From Platycnemis pennipes (Eukaryota > Arthropoda > Insecta > Odonata > Platycnemididae): a stretch of DNA of 64,000 nt. Below the pieces are notes generated by a model, which saw only the letters and a program-made list of their open reading frames with translations, was not told the origin of the DNA and did no database searches. The translations under genes and the position numbers were made by a program. Location of the stretch: positions 59,748,872 to 59,812,871 of the forward strand of contig OW121852.1 in NCBI GenBank assembly GCA_933228895.1, written 5' to 3'. Of the stretch, positions 22,693-32,292 are shown piece after piece. Position 1 is the first letter of the stretch; each line of letters starts with the position of its first letter.

Positions 22693-23497
22693 AATGACTA
22701 CGTACTCTGTTTCTTATCACAAAGGACGACGAAGACCAAATGACAGAACGAGTAAGGGATGAAGAAAGGCTGAGACAATATTAGAGAAAAAACAAATACC
22801 GTGAATTATGAAGCGAAGACGGGACGATGTTACCGGACCCTTATAAAGACATTATATTCTCAATAAGAGTCATAGCGATAAAATCAAATTCTAAGAAGTT
22901 CACAAGAACACCTCTTATACGTACATGGTGTTAGTATCGAAGGGTGCATTAGTGTAGTAAGGATGAAAAACATGTTGATATGAAAAGGTCAGTCGGCTAT
23001 AGAAACAAGTGGAGAACTCATTCAAGGTTACGGACAAACGTGAAAAACATAAACGGAGTTACTAGCAGATATGAACGATAGCAGAATTTCCACAAAGATA
23101 TTAGGGAATTCCGGGCTCGAATACCGATCAAGGTGAATGATTTTCTCAGCAGAAATGCCGCTACTGGATGGCTGTCTAAAGCTGGTGCCAAAATTTGAAG
23201 CACAAACGCTATAAAACACTCCATTACACATTCGAAAAACTTGATAAATCATCTGAGAGGTGAAAAGCGATTTCCCACGGCACAGGTACATTCTGCAAGA
23301 AGATAACTTATGACGTGACTTCATCAGTAATCGTAACGCAAGATAATCACAAATCTTGGGTAAAATACAGGAATATGAAGGAAATACAATATTTTGACGA
23401 GAAAAATCATATTGCATTCATTGGTCGCTTAGTTTTTATTTTCTACTTACCTTTTCCCCTTTTTCTACTGTATCCAGGGGATTGCTTGAAATCGCCG
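22693..23497. other. Unassigned sequence
   Basis: Nothing recognised. Two overlapping minus-strand open frames (68 and 129 codons, 23018-23417) have no identifiable domain. Confidence 0.35.
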
Positions 23498-23764
23498 AAA
23501 TCATCTCGAAGGGTAACCAAGGAATAATTGTAATACACAAACGCATTTTATTAACAAATTTGGGGTGTTTAACTCACCTTTACCATCTCACTTATTATTT
23601 TCACTTGAGTTTTTGTGATCCGTATCGAGCATAGAGCATCCGGATACGAAAAAGCTCGAGTGAAAACAAGGAGTGAGAATGAATTGAATGATTCAAACAC
23701 ACGGAGTTAGAGATCCATTCGTGTTTGTACCACGTGGCTCCTTGGTTACACATTCGAGATAATT
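23498..23764. repeat. Near-complete palindrome, about 265 bp
   Basis: The outer ends pair as ATCTCGAAGGGTAACCAAGGA (about 23503) against the reverse complement of TCCTTGGTTACACATTCGAGAT (about 23739-23760). Pairing continues inward through ACACAAACGC / CGTGTTTGT, CATCTCACTT / GGAGTGAGAATG, TTTTCACTTGAGTTTTT / AAAAAGCTCGAGTGAAAA and TCCGTAT / ATCCGGATACG. The centre is near 23630 with almost no unique loop. No coding capacity. It would form one long hairpin as RNA or single-stranded DNA and resembles a foldback MITE. Confidence 0.82.
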
Positions 23765-24485
23765 ACGACGGTTTAAAACATACTCCAAAGGCCTATCGGT
23801 ACCATCACAACCCTGATTACAAAGCGGTCAGGGAAAATTTAGTGGAATGTCCCCCGAAGAGGATATTTTGAGGGGGAGATGGCCCACGGAGAAAGAGGGA
23901 CCGAAATAATTACTGGAACGAAGAATGGCTTTCTTGCGCCGAGATCAACAAGTGGTCGACCCGCGGGAAATGAAAGACATAGCAATGTTCAGACTCCCCG
24001 TTCCGACTGCAAAACGGAAAGCCTTGATTCGGAATCACTTTTTTGACTAGCACTGGGAGCATTGAGGAAGGAACGACAAGATCGTGTGACCAGTGTGAAA
24101 CGTAATTTCCAAGTAACATCTACAATTCTCTCCCAAACAATCCCTTGACCTAACCACCGTCTAAAGGATTAAATCTTAGAATGTTAACACAAGGCTATAA
24201 AGAGAAACTTCTAATAAATATCTAAGAATATAATATCTAAGCCGCGGTAGCCATGTATTGGTACGAGCTATGCTTGTGGTTACTGGCAGAGGCATTAGGC
24301 GCAATACAGTGGTATGTTGAAAAGATACAATTGTGCAAGTGTTTACCACAATAAATGTTGCTATTGTCACTCATTAACTTCATTGCAACAGAAAACATTA
24401 AGTACAAAAAAATTGTTTTTATGCCATGTAAAGTTAGTTGTTTCCATTAGTCACCAGTGATTGTGGAAAAATAGGAACTCTTAAT
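23765..24485. other. Unassigned sequence
   Basis: Nothing recognised. Confidence 0.3.
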
Positions 24486-24785
24486 TACACTGTAAAAAGT
24501 TGATCTGATTTTCAGTGCGATCTGAATTTAAGCGCTGTCTGGTTTAAGGCAGGAACACGGATGCAAGGTGCGGAAGAGGCAGGAACATGGATGGTTGGTA
24601 CAGGAGCAGTTAAGCAGGAAGCAGAGGGAGCAGGATTCTGGATGGTCTGATTTTCAGTCGTTCACCTGCCTTATTTTTAGACAAGACAATACTGCTGAAA
24701 TTCAACATACCCTGTCTTAAAATTGTTGCATCTGAAATTCAGATCGCTTTTGTACCTTAAAATCAGATCTACTTTTTACAGTGTA
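24486..24785. mobile_element. Tc1/mariner-like MITE
   Basis: The element spans 24488-24783 (296 bp) with inverted ends CACTGTAAAAAGT(T/A)GATCTG. It is flanked by TA on both sides (24486-24487, 24784-24785), the usual Tc1/mariner target. GATCTGA(A)TTT words recur inside both ends. There is no transposase. A short TIR plus TA is weaker than a long target duplication, so the superfamily is an inference. Confidence 0.8.
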
Positions 24786-25237
24786 AGTACTTATTATATG
24801 TATCTTGAAATATGTTTGCAGTTAGCAATCCTTACTGTTTTTTTTACACTATGGCTACAATTGATCTGTCGGCTTCTTTGTGCGTGATTCATTAAACTCA
24901 CCGGAAAAGTGGGACCGTGAATTTATCGTTCATTTTTGTGACTGTGGAGCTTTTTCTTGTTTTTCTGCAGTGATTTTTAGTTTTTCTTCAGACTCTTCAT
25001 TTATCAGAAATCACTTCTTTTGCCCAGCGTGGGTCATCAAATCGTAAAAGGTAATTTTCGAAACGCATTCAGACAACACACAAGAAAGAAAATTTGTACG
25101 ATGCCCCACGTTTTCTTAAGTATGTAAGGAGCTATTGGATAGGAGGTTAAAATGGGGAAAATAAAATGAGGGAAGTAAAAAGCTACCCTACATGATCATC
25201 TTAAACATTGACGACGAAAGAAGTTGAAAACTTTTCG
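24786..25237. other. Unassigned sequence
   Basis: Nothing recognised. Confidence 0.3.
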
Positions 25238-25477
25238 TTAAGGCCGCTTTACACGATACATTTTTTTTGCACACTTTCTTGTACAAAAGCTTGTATAAAC
25301 TGAACGAAATTGTATTTTTGTCTGAAAGGAATTAGAATAGGTTCTATTTTCCGTTCAGTCATTCAGACATTCTCACAAGCGTTCACACAATTTGCCGCTT
25401 TACACGGTACAATTTTCTCATACAAGCGTTTGTACAAGAAATTGTACCAAAAATTGTATTGTGTAAAGCGGCCTTTA
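25238..25477. mobile_element. PIF/Harbinger-like MITE
   Basis: The element spans 25241-25474 (234 bp) with inverted ends AGGCCGCTTTACACGATACA at the left and the reverse complement of AGGCCGCTTTACACAATACA at the right. It is flanked by the trinucleotide TTA on both sides (25238-25240, 25475-25477), as for PIF/Harbinger elements. CCGCTTTACACGGTACAATT recurs internally near 25396, and TTGTACAA-type words are frequent. No coding capacity. Confidence 0.82.
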
Positions 25478-25667
25478 TACCTTCAAGAGGAAAAAATTAG
25501 CGCTGGGAATCGAATTAGCATGTGAAAAATGACTTTGCAATTTCACTGTTAACAGTGGAATTTTCCACTTACTAGCAATGGAGTTCCACAAAGTATCGGC
25601 CGCTTCCATCAACTACATCTAGGACATTAATTATTAACAAATGCTGTTTTGTCTCATTAAGATATAA

Positions 25668-27842
25668 CGTTTTAGATATTGCCGTGGAATAATTAGAAAG
25701 AAAATATTTCCACACAATTTAACTAAAACTAATAAAAATAAGTTTAAATCCCTGAGACGGCAGCGAATATGTCATGCTGAAATGAAAAAAATTAGTAAAC
25801 ATATGCCCACTGATGAGCGTAATGTAATTATTGAAAATTATAAAATTTCAAAATCCACTGCAAAGTCAGCCCTTAGTAATGCATTTGCAGAATTCAAAAG
25901 AAAAACACTTGGGGAACAATTGAAAGAAAATCCAAAAGTCTTCTGGTCGTACGTAAGGGAAGTGCAAGGCCATAAGTCTGCCGTCCATTCACTTAAAAAT
26001 GATAGAGGTGAAATGACCACAAACACACTCGACAAAGTTAACTTGCTAAATTCCTTCTTCCAAACCGTTTTTAACCCACCTTCCGGGGATTCAACTGTCG
26101 TGTTACCTGATCTCTTTCAGCGGTTGATGCAACCAATTGACATTTCCTGTAATGGTATTGAAAAATTACTTAAAGATATAAGCCCCAACAAATCTCCTGG
26201 CCCTGATCAAATTCCCTCCCGCGTATATAGAGAGTTAGCATCCGAAATTAACCCCTACCTTGAAATAGTATTTAATAAATCCCTGACCGAACACGTCGTA
26301 CCGATGGACTGGAAAGCAGCCGATGTAACACCCATTTTTAAAAGTGGCGATAGGGAGCAGCCATCTAACTACAGACCTATATCCCTCACATCCATTTCAT
26401 GCAAGGTCCTAGAACATATAATTGTCAGTTCAGTCATGGGACACCTAGATAGCCATAATTTATTGTCCAATGTCCAGCATGGCTTCCGAAAGAGCAGATC
26501 GTGTGAAACCCAACTTGCTCTCTTTTCCCACGATATTTTAGTTTCTGGCGAAAATAATATTCCAGTGGATGCTATATTTCTCGACTTCAAGAAGGCTTTT
26601 GACAAGGTTTCTCACAGCAAACTAATTTTGAAGTTAAAATCTTATGGGTTAGACAGTAACATTATATCATGGATTAATGATTTTCTGCATGATCGGGTTC
26701 AAAGGATTGTTTTGGACGGTGTTTCCTCACCGGCAATTAAAGTCACTTCGGGTGTCCCACAAGGTAGTGTGATAGGTCCACTCCTGTTCCTTCTGTACAT
26801 TAATGATATCAGTAAGGTGGTAAAAAGTAAGCTTCGTCTATTTGCCGATGACGCAGTTGTGTACAGGGAAATTCTATGCCCGAACGATAAAGAATATTTA
26901 AATATTGACCTACAAGCAATTGAAACTTGGTGTGATACATGGCAGTTAGAATTAAACTTTAAGAAATGTCTTGTAATGAATTTTTGGAAAAAGAATAGCT
27001 CTCCTCCTACCACTTACAAAATAAGTAATAATGAATTAACAAACGTGGAATCCATTAAATATCTTGGAATAAGACTGACAAATGATCTTTCCTGGGGTAA
27101 ACACATTCGTGAAATAATGGGTCAAGCGAATCGCAAACTGGGTTTCATTAAAAGAGTATTGGGTAAATGTGACGATCATGTACGAGAAATCAGCTACTTT
27201 TCCCTTGTTAGACCTCATTTGGAATATGCTGCCAGTGTATGGGATCCCTACGAAATCGGTCTAAGTAATGAACTTGAACGTGTGCAGCGAAGATCGGCAA
27301 GATTTGTAAAGGGACGATACGATAATTATATTAGCGTAACCAGTCTATTAAATGAATTGAAATGGGAATCATTGTCAGATCGCAGGTTGAAATTTAGACT
27401 TAATCTCTTCCACAAATTCCAAGGCAATATTTTCAGTGATGATGTTAAAAATATTTTACGAACCCCAACTTACTATGGCAGACTGGACCATAATCATAAA
27501 GTTAGAGAAATTGATTGCCGAACTGACCGATTCAAAATGTCCTTTTTCCCTCGCACAATAAGAGATACGAATAACGGTAAATATGTCCTATCGGAGAGTA
27601 GCAATGAATAGCATTGGTAGCTGCATGTTGGTATGAGTACTTAAAGCTAACCCCACTAACAGAATGTTTTTGCATGTTTTCTTTGCAATTTCTATCTTTT
27701 TTAAATAGTGTAGTTCTGACTACTATATTAATACTATTCCTTTTTTATGCATGATATGTAGTGCATGTTTGGTGAGCAATCACCCCCTGCCACACACCCT
27801 TGTGGTGGCTTGCAGGGTATTATGTAGATGTAGATGTAGAAT
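25668..27842 (+). mobile_element. CR1/L2-like LINE, 5'-truncated
   Basis: The copy contains the linker after the endonuclease, the whole reverse transcriptase, the C-terminal domain and a 3' UTR (27612-27842). It ends in a short hexamer array, ATGTAGATGTAGATGTAGA, a 3' terminus type known in some non-LTR elements in place of poly(A). The same reading frame stays open upstream of the first ATG back to 25668. The apurinic endonuclease and any ORF1 are missing, so the element is 5'-truncated, as usual for LINE insertions. I could not identify a target duplication. It lies directly upstream of a pogo-like transposase fragment. Confidence 0.9.
25782..27611 (+). CDS. LINE reverse transcriptase (endonuclease-less remnant of ORF2)
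   Basis: This 609-codon uninterrupted frame encodes a non-LTR retrotransposon reverse transcriptase, which copies element RNA into DNA at the target site. Residues about 46-62 carry the ENPKVFWSYVREV linker motif. The RT fingers and palm follow: SPNKSPGPDQIPS (134-146), SNYRPISLTSISCKVLE (195-211), QHGFRKSRSCETQL (232-245), DAIFLDFKKAFDKV (263-276, first catalytic Asp), SGVPQGSVIGPLLF (323-336) and LRLFADDAVVY (351-361, the FADD form of the YxDD box). The C-terminal LERVQRRSARFVKGRYDN (498-515) is typical of CR1/L2-like families. The frame is open upstream to 25668, so the ATG is probably internal to the original ORF2. With no stop or frameshift in the RT, the copy looks young, but it lacks the endonuclease. 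Confidence 0.93.
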   Translation: MKKISKHMPTDERNVIIENYKISKSTAKSALSNAFAEFKRKTLGEQLKENPKVFWSYVREVQGHKSAVHSLKNDRGEMTTNTLDKVNLLNSFFQTVFNPPSGDSTVVLPDLFQRLMQPIDISCNGIEKLLKDISPNKSPGPDQIPSRVYRELASEINPYLEIVFNKSLTEHVVPMDWKAADVTPIFKSGDREQPSNYRPISLTSISCKVLEHIIVSSVMGHLDSHNLLSNVQHGFRKSRSCETQLALFSHDILVSGENNIPVDAIFLDFKKAFDKVSHSKLILKLKSYGLDSNIISWINDFLHDRVQRIVLDGVSSPAIKVTSGVPQGSVIGPLLFLLYINDISKVVKSKLRLFADDAVVYREILCPNDKEYLNIDLQAIETWCDTWQLELNFKKCLVMNFWKKNSSPPTTYKISNNELTNVESIKYLGIRLTNDLSWGKHIREIMGQANRKLGFIKRVLGKCDDHVREISYFSLVRPHLEYAASVWDPYEIGLSNELERVQRRSARFVKGRYDNYISVTSLLNELKWESLSDRRLKFRLNLFHKFQGNIFSDDVKNILRTPTYYGRLDHNHKVREIDCRTDRFKMSFFPRTIRDTNNGKYVLSESSNE

Positions 27843-28262
27843 TAAAAGACAGTTGGCCCTGTGATGATTGGTTAATCCTGCTTGAAAAACACCACAAGTC
27901 ACTGACCATCAAAGCCAAATGATTACCACATAAACGAAGTTTTGAGCCATTCATCGTAGACGATGATTTAATGAAATAATCAAAGAGTTCAATTTATCGG
28001 AGAAGCATAAAAAAATGTGGAATATGGATGAGACATCATTTCTGAAAGATACAAAGAAGTCTAAGGTTGCAGGAGCTGTTGACACGTTTGCGACATAACA
28101 GACTGTCGGTTCAAGAAGGCAAAGAATACGTGTCTCGTTTCACCTGCTATGCTATTAGGGATAAAGTATCCCCAATAGGTATTTATTGGCAAAAATATTT
28201 GGAATATGAGGATGCTCTCAAAAGAAACTGTCGTTATGGATGCTACACACACTGCTTCTGAC
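27843..28262 (+). pseudogene. pogo-like DDE transposase fragment
   Basis: Decayed, frameshifted coding sequence on the plus strand. In one frame GDWLILLEKHHKSLTIKAK and SFEPFIVDD are followed, after a shift, by IKEFNLSEKHKKMWNMDETS (about 27975-28040), matching the region of pogo-family transposases around the first catalytic Asp (WNMDET). FLKDTKKSKVAGAVDTFAT then leads, after another shift, into EGKEYVSRFTCYAIRDKVSP. Both the N-terminal DNA-binding domain and the rest of the catalytic domain are missing. The LINE at 25.7-27.8 kb abuts its 5' side and may have entered it. It is distinct from the Tigger-like element at 30-33 kb. Confidence 0.75.
28199..28232 (+). repeat. 34-bp exact duplicate, copy 1
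   Basis: Thirty-four bases starting TTGGAATATGAGG and ending AAAAGAAACTGTC, within the pogo-like fragment, are repeated without mismatch at 29251-29284, inside the neighbouring hAT-like element. Confidence 0.9.
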
Positions 28263-28961
28263 TACAGATAGACGAAGAAAAAAACTTTTAGAATAAATAT
28301 TTCTTAACACACATTTATGAGATTCACTGAGCTTACTATTCCAAAACTAACATCAATTATCTTCAACACAAATCTCATGTCAGTTTATCCCATATCGAAG
28401 AAGCTGGAGAGAAACCTGCACTTTCCCCGGTTTTGGTGCGCCGTCAAGATGAAATTTCTGATGCTTAATAGAGGTGTGTCGCTCATGAGTGAATCGTTCA
28501 ATATGAACGATCGTACATGGCATGAAACAGATGAATTGGATCATGTTGTTCGATCAAGTGGTTCATTAGGAATCATAAGAGTCATTTGAGTGGGAAAATC
28601 TTTCGATTCGTCATGAACGAGAACGGTGAACAATTTGAAAAATACTCGTATTGGTTCGAATCAAGAGACTCAAGAGTGATCAATATTGAGGGTAAACAGC
28701 GCAAATTTGAACTAAACTGCTTATACTAGTTATTGGATTGGATACTAGTTATAATACCTATATATTTGGAAATCGTGAAATGGCACTAATTCGTATCACC
28801 GAATGTATTCCTCGATAAGAATAATTGCTCCACAATGATAGCAATATTAAAAATGTAAGTTACGAGAACTGTGAATTAAATTTAATATTTTACCTTTTAA
28901 ATTTATATTTTTATTAAGTATTTAATTCATAGGCGCGAGCATAAAATTCTCCGCGCTTTAA
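28263..28961. other. Unassigned sequence
   Basis: No recognised gene. A plus-strand open frame (28317-28589, 90 codons) shows no domain. About 28470-28690 reads as degraded repeat (GTGTGTCGCTCATGAGTGAAT and related words), but no matching end was found. Confidence 0.35.
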
Positions 28962-29250
28962 GCCTCTTTCACACGATACTTGGTCCAGCACAAGACCTAG
29001 TGTGCAGGCCGCTACTTGATATTGAGGACGGGATCTAGCATGATTGGAACCGTCCTGGGAGCAGGGTGTCCAGCAACGGGGCATTTGATAATTCCCCTAG
29101 ATTTCCAGGTTTTCCAGACATAAGTTTCATTTTTCCAGAGGAAAAATAGATTTTTTTCTCGTTAAGTATTAGAGAACGTTGGGTATGTTTTTGTGAGAAT
29201 AAAAGTAAGTATTATAGCTAATCTTGCACTTTGGGCAAAATAAACCAAAT

Positions 29251-29284
29251 TTGGAATATGAGGATGCTCTCAAAAGAAACTGTC
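29251..29284 (+). repeat. 34-bp exact duplicate, copy 2
   Basis: Exact copy of 28199-28232, sitting inside the hAT-like element between its left TIR and the C-terminal remnant of its transposase. It has no function in a hAT gene and is best explained as captured filler. Confidence 0.9.
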
Positions 29285-30970
29285 ATAACCAAGTATTTGG
29301 AGGAAAATAAACAAAAAATCCAACATCTTACAACACTTTCATTTAGTTCGTAAGAAATTATATCACCTTCTTAGAGTTAAACATTATTATGCTGGCGCTC
29401 GGGAACAAGGTTACATTCAACCAGACTTCGCTGAATATAACTATCACTGATACAAAATGATCAATAACTTGCACCTTCAGAATCCAGGCATGAAATTCCC
29501 TTCTTCATATGGAAGGCCAAGGGGGATCTTTCAATGAGTTTCCCACCAATTTCTTTAGGTTAGTAATCCATCCATTAATTAAGAGAATAATATCCTAATA
29601 TACCTTTGTGACTATAATCTCTTTAGGCTATCTTGGTTGCATATCTTACATTAAGATATTTTGTGGGGATCAGATTTACAGCTTTTCTCAAGTCAATATG
29701 CTTCACGATTCCAGATGCCAAAACCACCGGCTTTACCAATCTAGTCATCACAGTTTTAAACAATTCAGTAATTGCCAAAAACAGAAAACGAGCCTTAGGC
29801 TTGCTGGATTGAAATTCCAAGAAAAATTGTTCCAGCTCCGCTGCAGCTGTGGCAAAGGAAGCCAGTTTAGGACCCAACATTTTGTATTGGATGATGAACT
29901 TTATTAATCTGAAACTGTGACACATTTCTTGCTATTATGATCGCTTTTCTCTTCAATCTGAAAGCTCTTGACATAATTTGGCAAGGGTTGAAAAATTTCG
30001 AGGGCTCAGAGAGCGCAATATTTTCATTGTTCAAACACCTAACTACAGGCAATCCCCGAGTTACGTACGTCTCGACTTACCTAAAAATCCGTACTAACAT
30101 AAGTGAAAAATGTATCTAAAGGGATGCCGTAGATTTACGAACGCGAGCACGAAAAAGCAAATGTTCGTTTTCATACTTGCAGGCGGAGAAAATATCGAAG
30201 AGCTGTCGAGGTTTTAAAGAGGTACACAGAAGAAATAGGTCCATTTTTATCATTCATCTACAGTATTTTCATTGCTATTTTTTAATTTTTGTCGCAAAGT
30301 CGCGTAAAAAACATCCTATCTTCTACGCAACTGACCAATCTTCGTAACACTTCACGATATCGCTACGACTACATCAAATTATTGCGCTCACTCCATTACG
30401 ATACGGCTTACTACGTAGTACGAAGCTACGTAAATACACTGGCCCCGATTGTCATCAGTTTTTAAATTGCAGCCAAAAGCCATCTTGATATAAAAGAAAA
30501 AAAAGGTGGAACAGAAATTATGTTGTAGAAAACACTTGGTTAGTACCGTAATGTTTTTTTCAGGACTTGATGAATTGTAACTGATAGCTGCTGTAATCCG
30601 CAAACCGCTGGATTGAGATGCTATGATTATATGCAAACACGAATACCAGGAAGCCAGTTCTACGTAAAGAAGGTGAAATTAACGATCCACTTTAATAATT
30701 TACCTCTTAAATATTAAGTACCATGAAAGCGGCAGTCGGTTGTATCACGGAGTATTGGAATGTGACTTATTGAGACGGAATGGACTCGTACATTCTCCAA
30801 CCTCGAACGTCTACATCGTCCTGAACTCTTAGACTGCATTTCAATGATAACCGCTTAGTCTTCTGACAATTCAACAAATTTCTACAAATTGGTGAAGCAA
30901 GTTAAGTCGATTCAAAAATCGTTTGAAATTTCATTGCATGAAAAATGATGCATAGTAGCAAAAAAAAGCA

Positions 30971-31166
30971 AGCATTAAAATATTGATAAATCCTTTCTTC
31001 CGGTCATCTGGAAATAAAACGCAAAAGCTTGAGTTACATATGCCATATTTGAGAACTGGTACTGAAACTATTTTATACCAGAGGTAAAGGAGTACTGCCT
31101 TAAGAAAAATATTCGATTAAAAATCTTGCTGTTGTCTGATAATGAACCCGGTCCCCCACCACACTA
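30971..31166 (+). repeat. Tigger transposase segment, duplicate copy A
   Basis: This segment matches 31438-31634 in the same orientation, about 467 bp apart. Both read through AATCCTTT, ATCTGGAAAT, TGCCATATTTGAG, TTTTATACCAGAG, AGTACTGCCTTAAG and the codons for the LLLLDN catalytic block. Copy A precedes sequence that should come before it in a normal transposase (31170-31440), so the coding order is duplicated rather than linear. In copy A the Asp-Asn block reads LLLSDNEPG. Confidence 0.85.
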
Positions 31167-31169
31167 AAG

Positions 31170-32292
31170 AATTGATTAAGTGGTGAGGCAGCAAAGAATT
31201 TTCCAAGAATACTAGAAAAAATAATTGAGGAGGGTGGTTATTTAGCAGAACAGGTTTTTACTGTTGAAGAAGCGGGCTTTTCTGGAAAATAATGACTCGC
31301 CGTACGCATAATTATAAAGAAGAAAAGTCTTCTCCTGGCTTTAAGGCAGCAAAAGATCGGGACTCTCTTGCTAGGAGGCCACGCGATCGTATATTGCAAA
31401 TTGAGACCTCATCTAATTTACTATTCGGAAAATCCGCGAGCATTAAAAAATATTTATAAATCCTTTAATTCGGTAATCTGGAAATCGAACGCAAAATCTC
31501 GGGCTACATCTGCCATATTTGAGGACTGGTACTGCATCTATTTTATACCAGAGTTCAAGTAGTACTGCCTTAAGGAAAACATTCCATTTAAAATTTTGCT
31601 GCTGCTTGATAATGCATCCGGTCACCCAACACACAATTGGGAGGATTTAAATGACTGCATTCTTCGGCCTCCAAATACAACGGCACTTCGCCAACCCAAT
31701 GATCAGGGAATCTTTGCGTCCTTCAAAGCTTATAACTTGCGCAAGACATTTACTGATGCTATTGCTGCCACAGATGGGGATGGTGGAAAGACACGTAGTG
31801 AGTTTTGGAACGGCTACAAATATACACCATGTAATAAAATACATAGCATCATCCTGGGAAGAAGTAACCACGATTCACGGTCATATTCGCACAAGGAGTT
31901 GACATACGAAGAAATGATAGAGATGGAGTGATGCTGGGGCAGAAGTAGGGGATGGAGATGATGATGGGAGATCCAAAAGGAAGTGTGTGGACAAAAAAAA
32001 TGCTTTACAACTCAAGGATTGTTGGAGGTCTTCGAGTATATTAATTCGGCGGTGGAAAAACTTGAGCAAACGGATTGTAACATCAGCAGGTTCGCTAAGG
32101 TCATCAGGGCACTTGGCATGGCACAAGGTGCCATGTCTTGCTATGAGGAAATTTATCATGAAGAAAAGAAGGCCCCATACAAACCTCTCTGTACAGTTAC
32201 TTCACGAAAATGGTGACGCCACATCACCATCAACCTCATCAACAGCTGACGCAGAGGGCGACGCCACAGTGCAGCGTTCGACTTCGCAGTGA
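31170..32292 (+). pseudogene. Tigger-like DDE transposase pseudogene
   Basis: Plus-strand remnant with several frameshifts. It reads IEEGGYLAEQVFTVEEAGFS (about 31209-31270), where functional relatives have DETG, so the first catalytic Asp is replaced. PGFKAAKDR follows, then LIYYSENPRALKNIYKSFNS and SAIFEDW. Next comes LLLDNASGHPTH (second catalytic Asp, about 31596-31635) and PPNTTALRQPNDQGIFASFK (third Asp). ATDGDGGKTRSEFWNGY ends the core. C-terminal pieces in two shifted frames (31983-32292) include AMSCYEEIYHEEKK and a Ser/Thr-rich tail SPSTSSTADAEGDATVQRST. The order is that of Tigger/jerky-type transposases. In-frame stops near 31280 and 31931 make it non-functional. Confidence 0.85.
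31438..31634 (+). repeat. Tigger transposase segment, duplicate copy B
   Basis: In-place copy of the segment duplicated at 30971-31166. Here it runs continuously into PPNTTALRQPNDQG, so copy B belongs to the main transposase remnant. Confidence 0.85.

Noticed and set aside
30120..30960. Helix-turn-helix N-terminus of the Tigger transposase
   Set aside because: I could not find the expected DNA-binding motif in any frame. The region is probably too decayed or was replaced.
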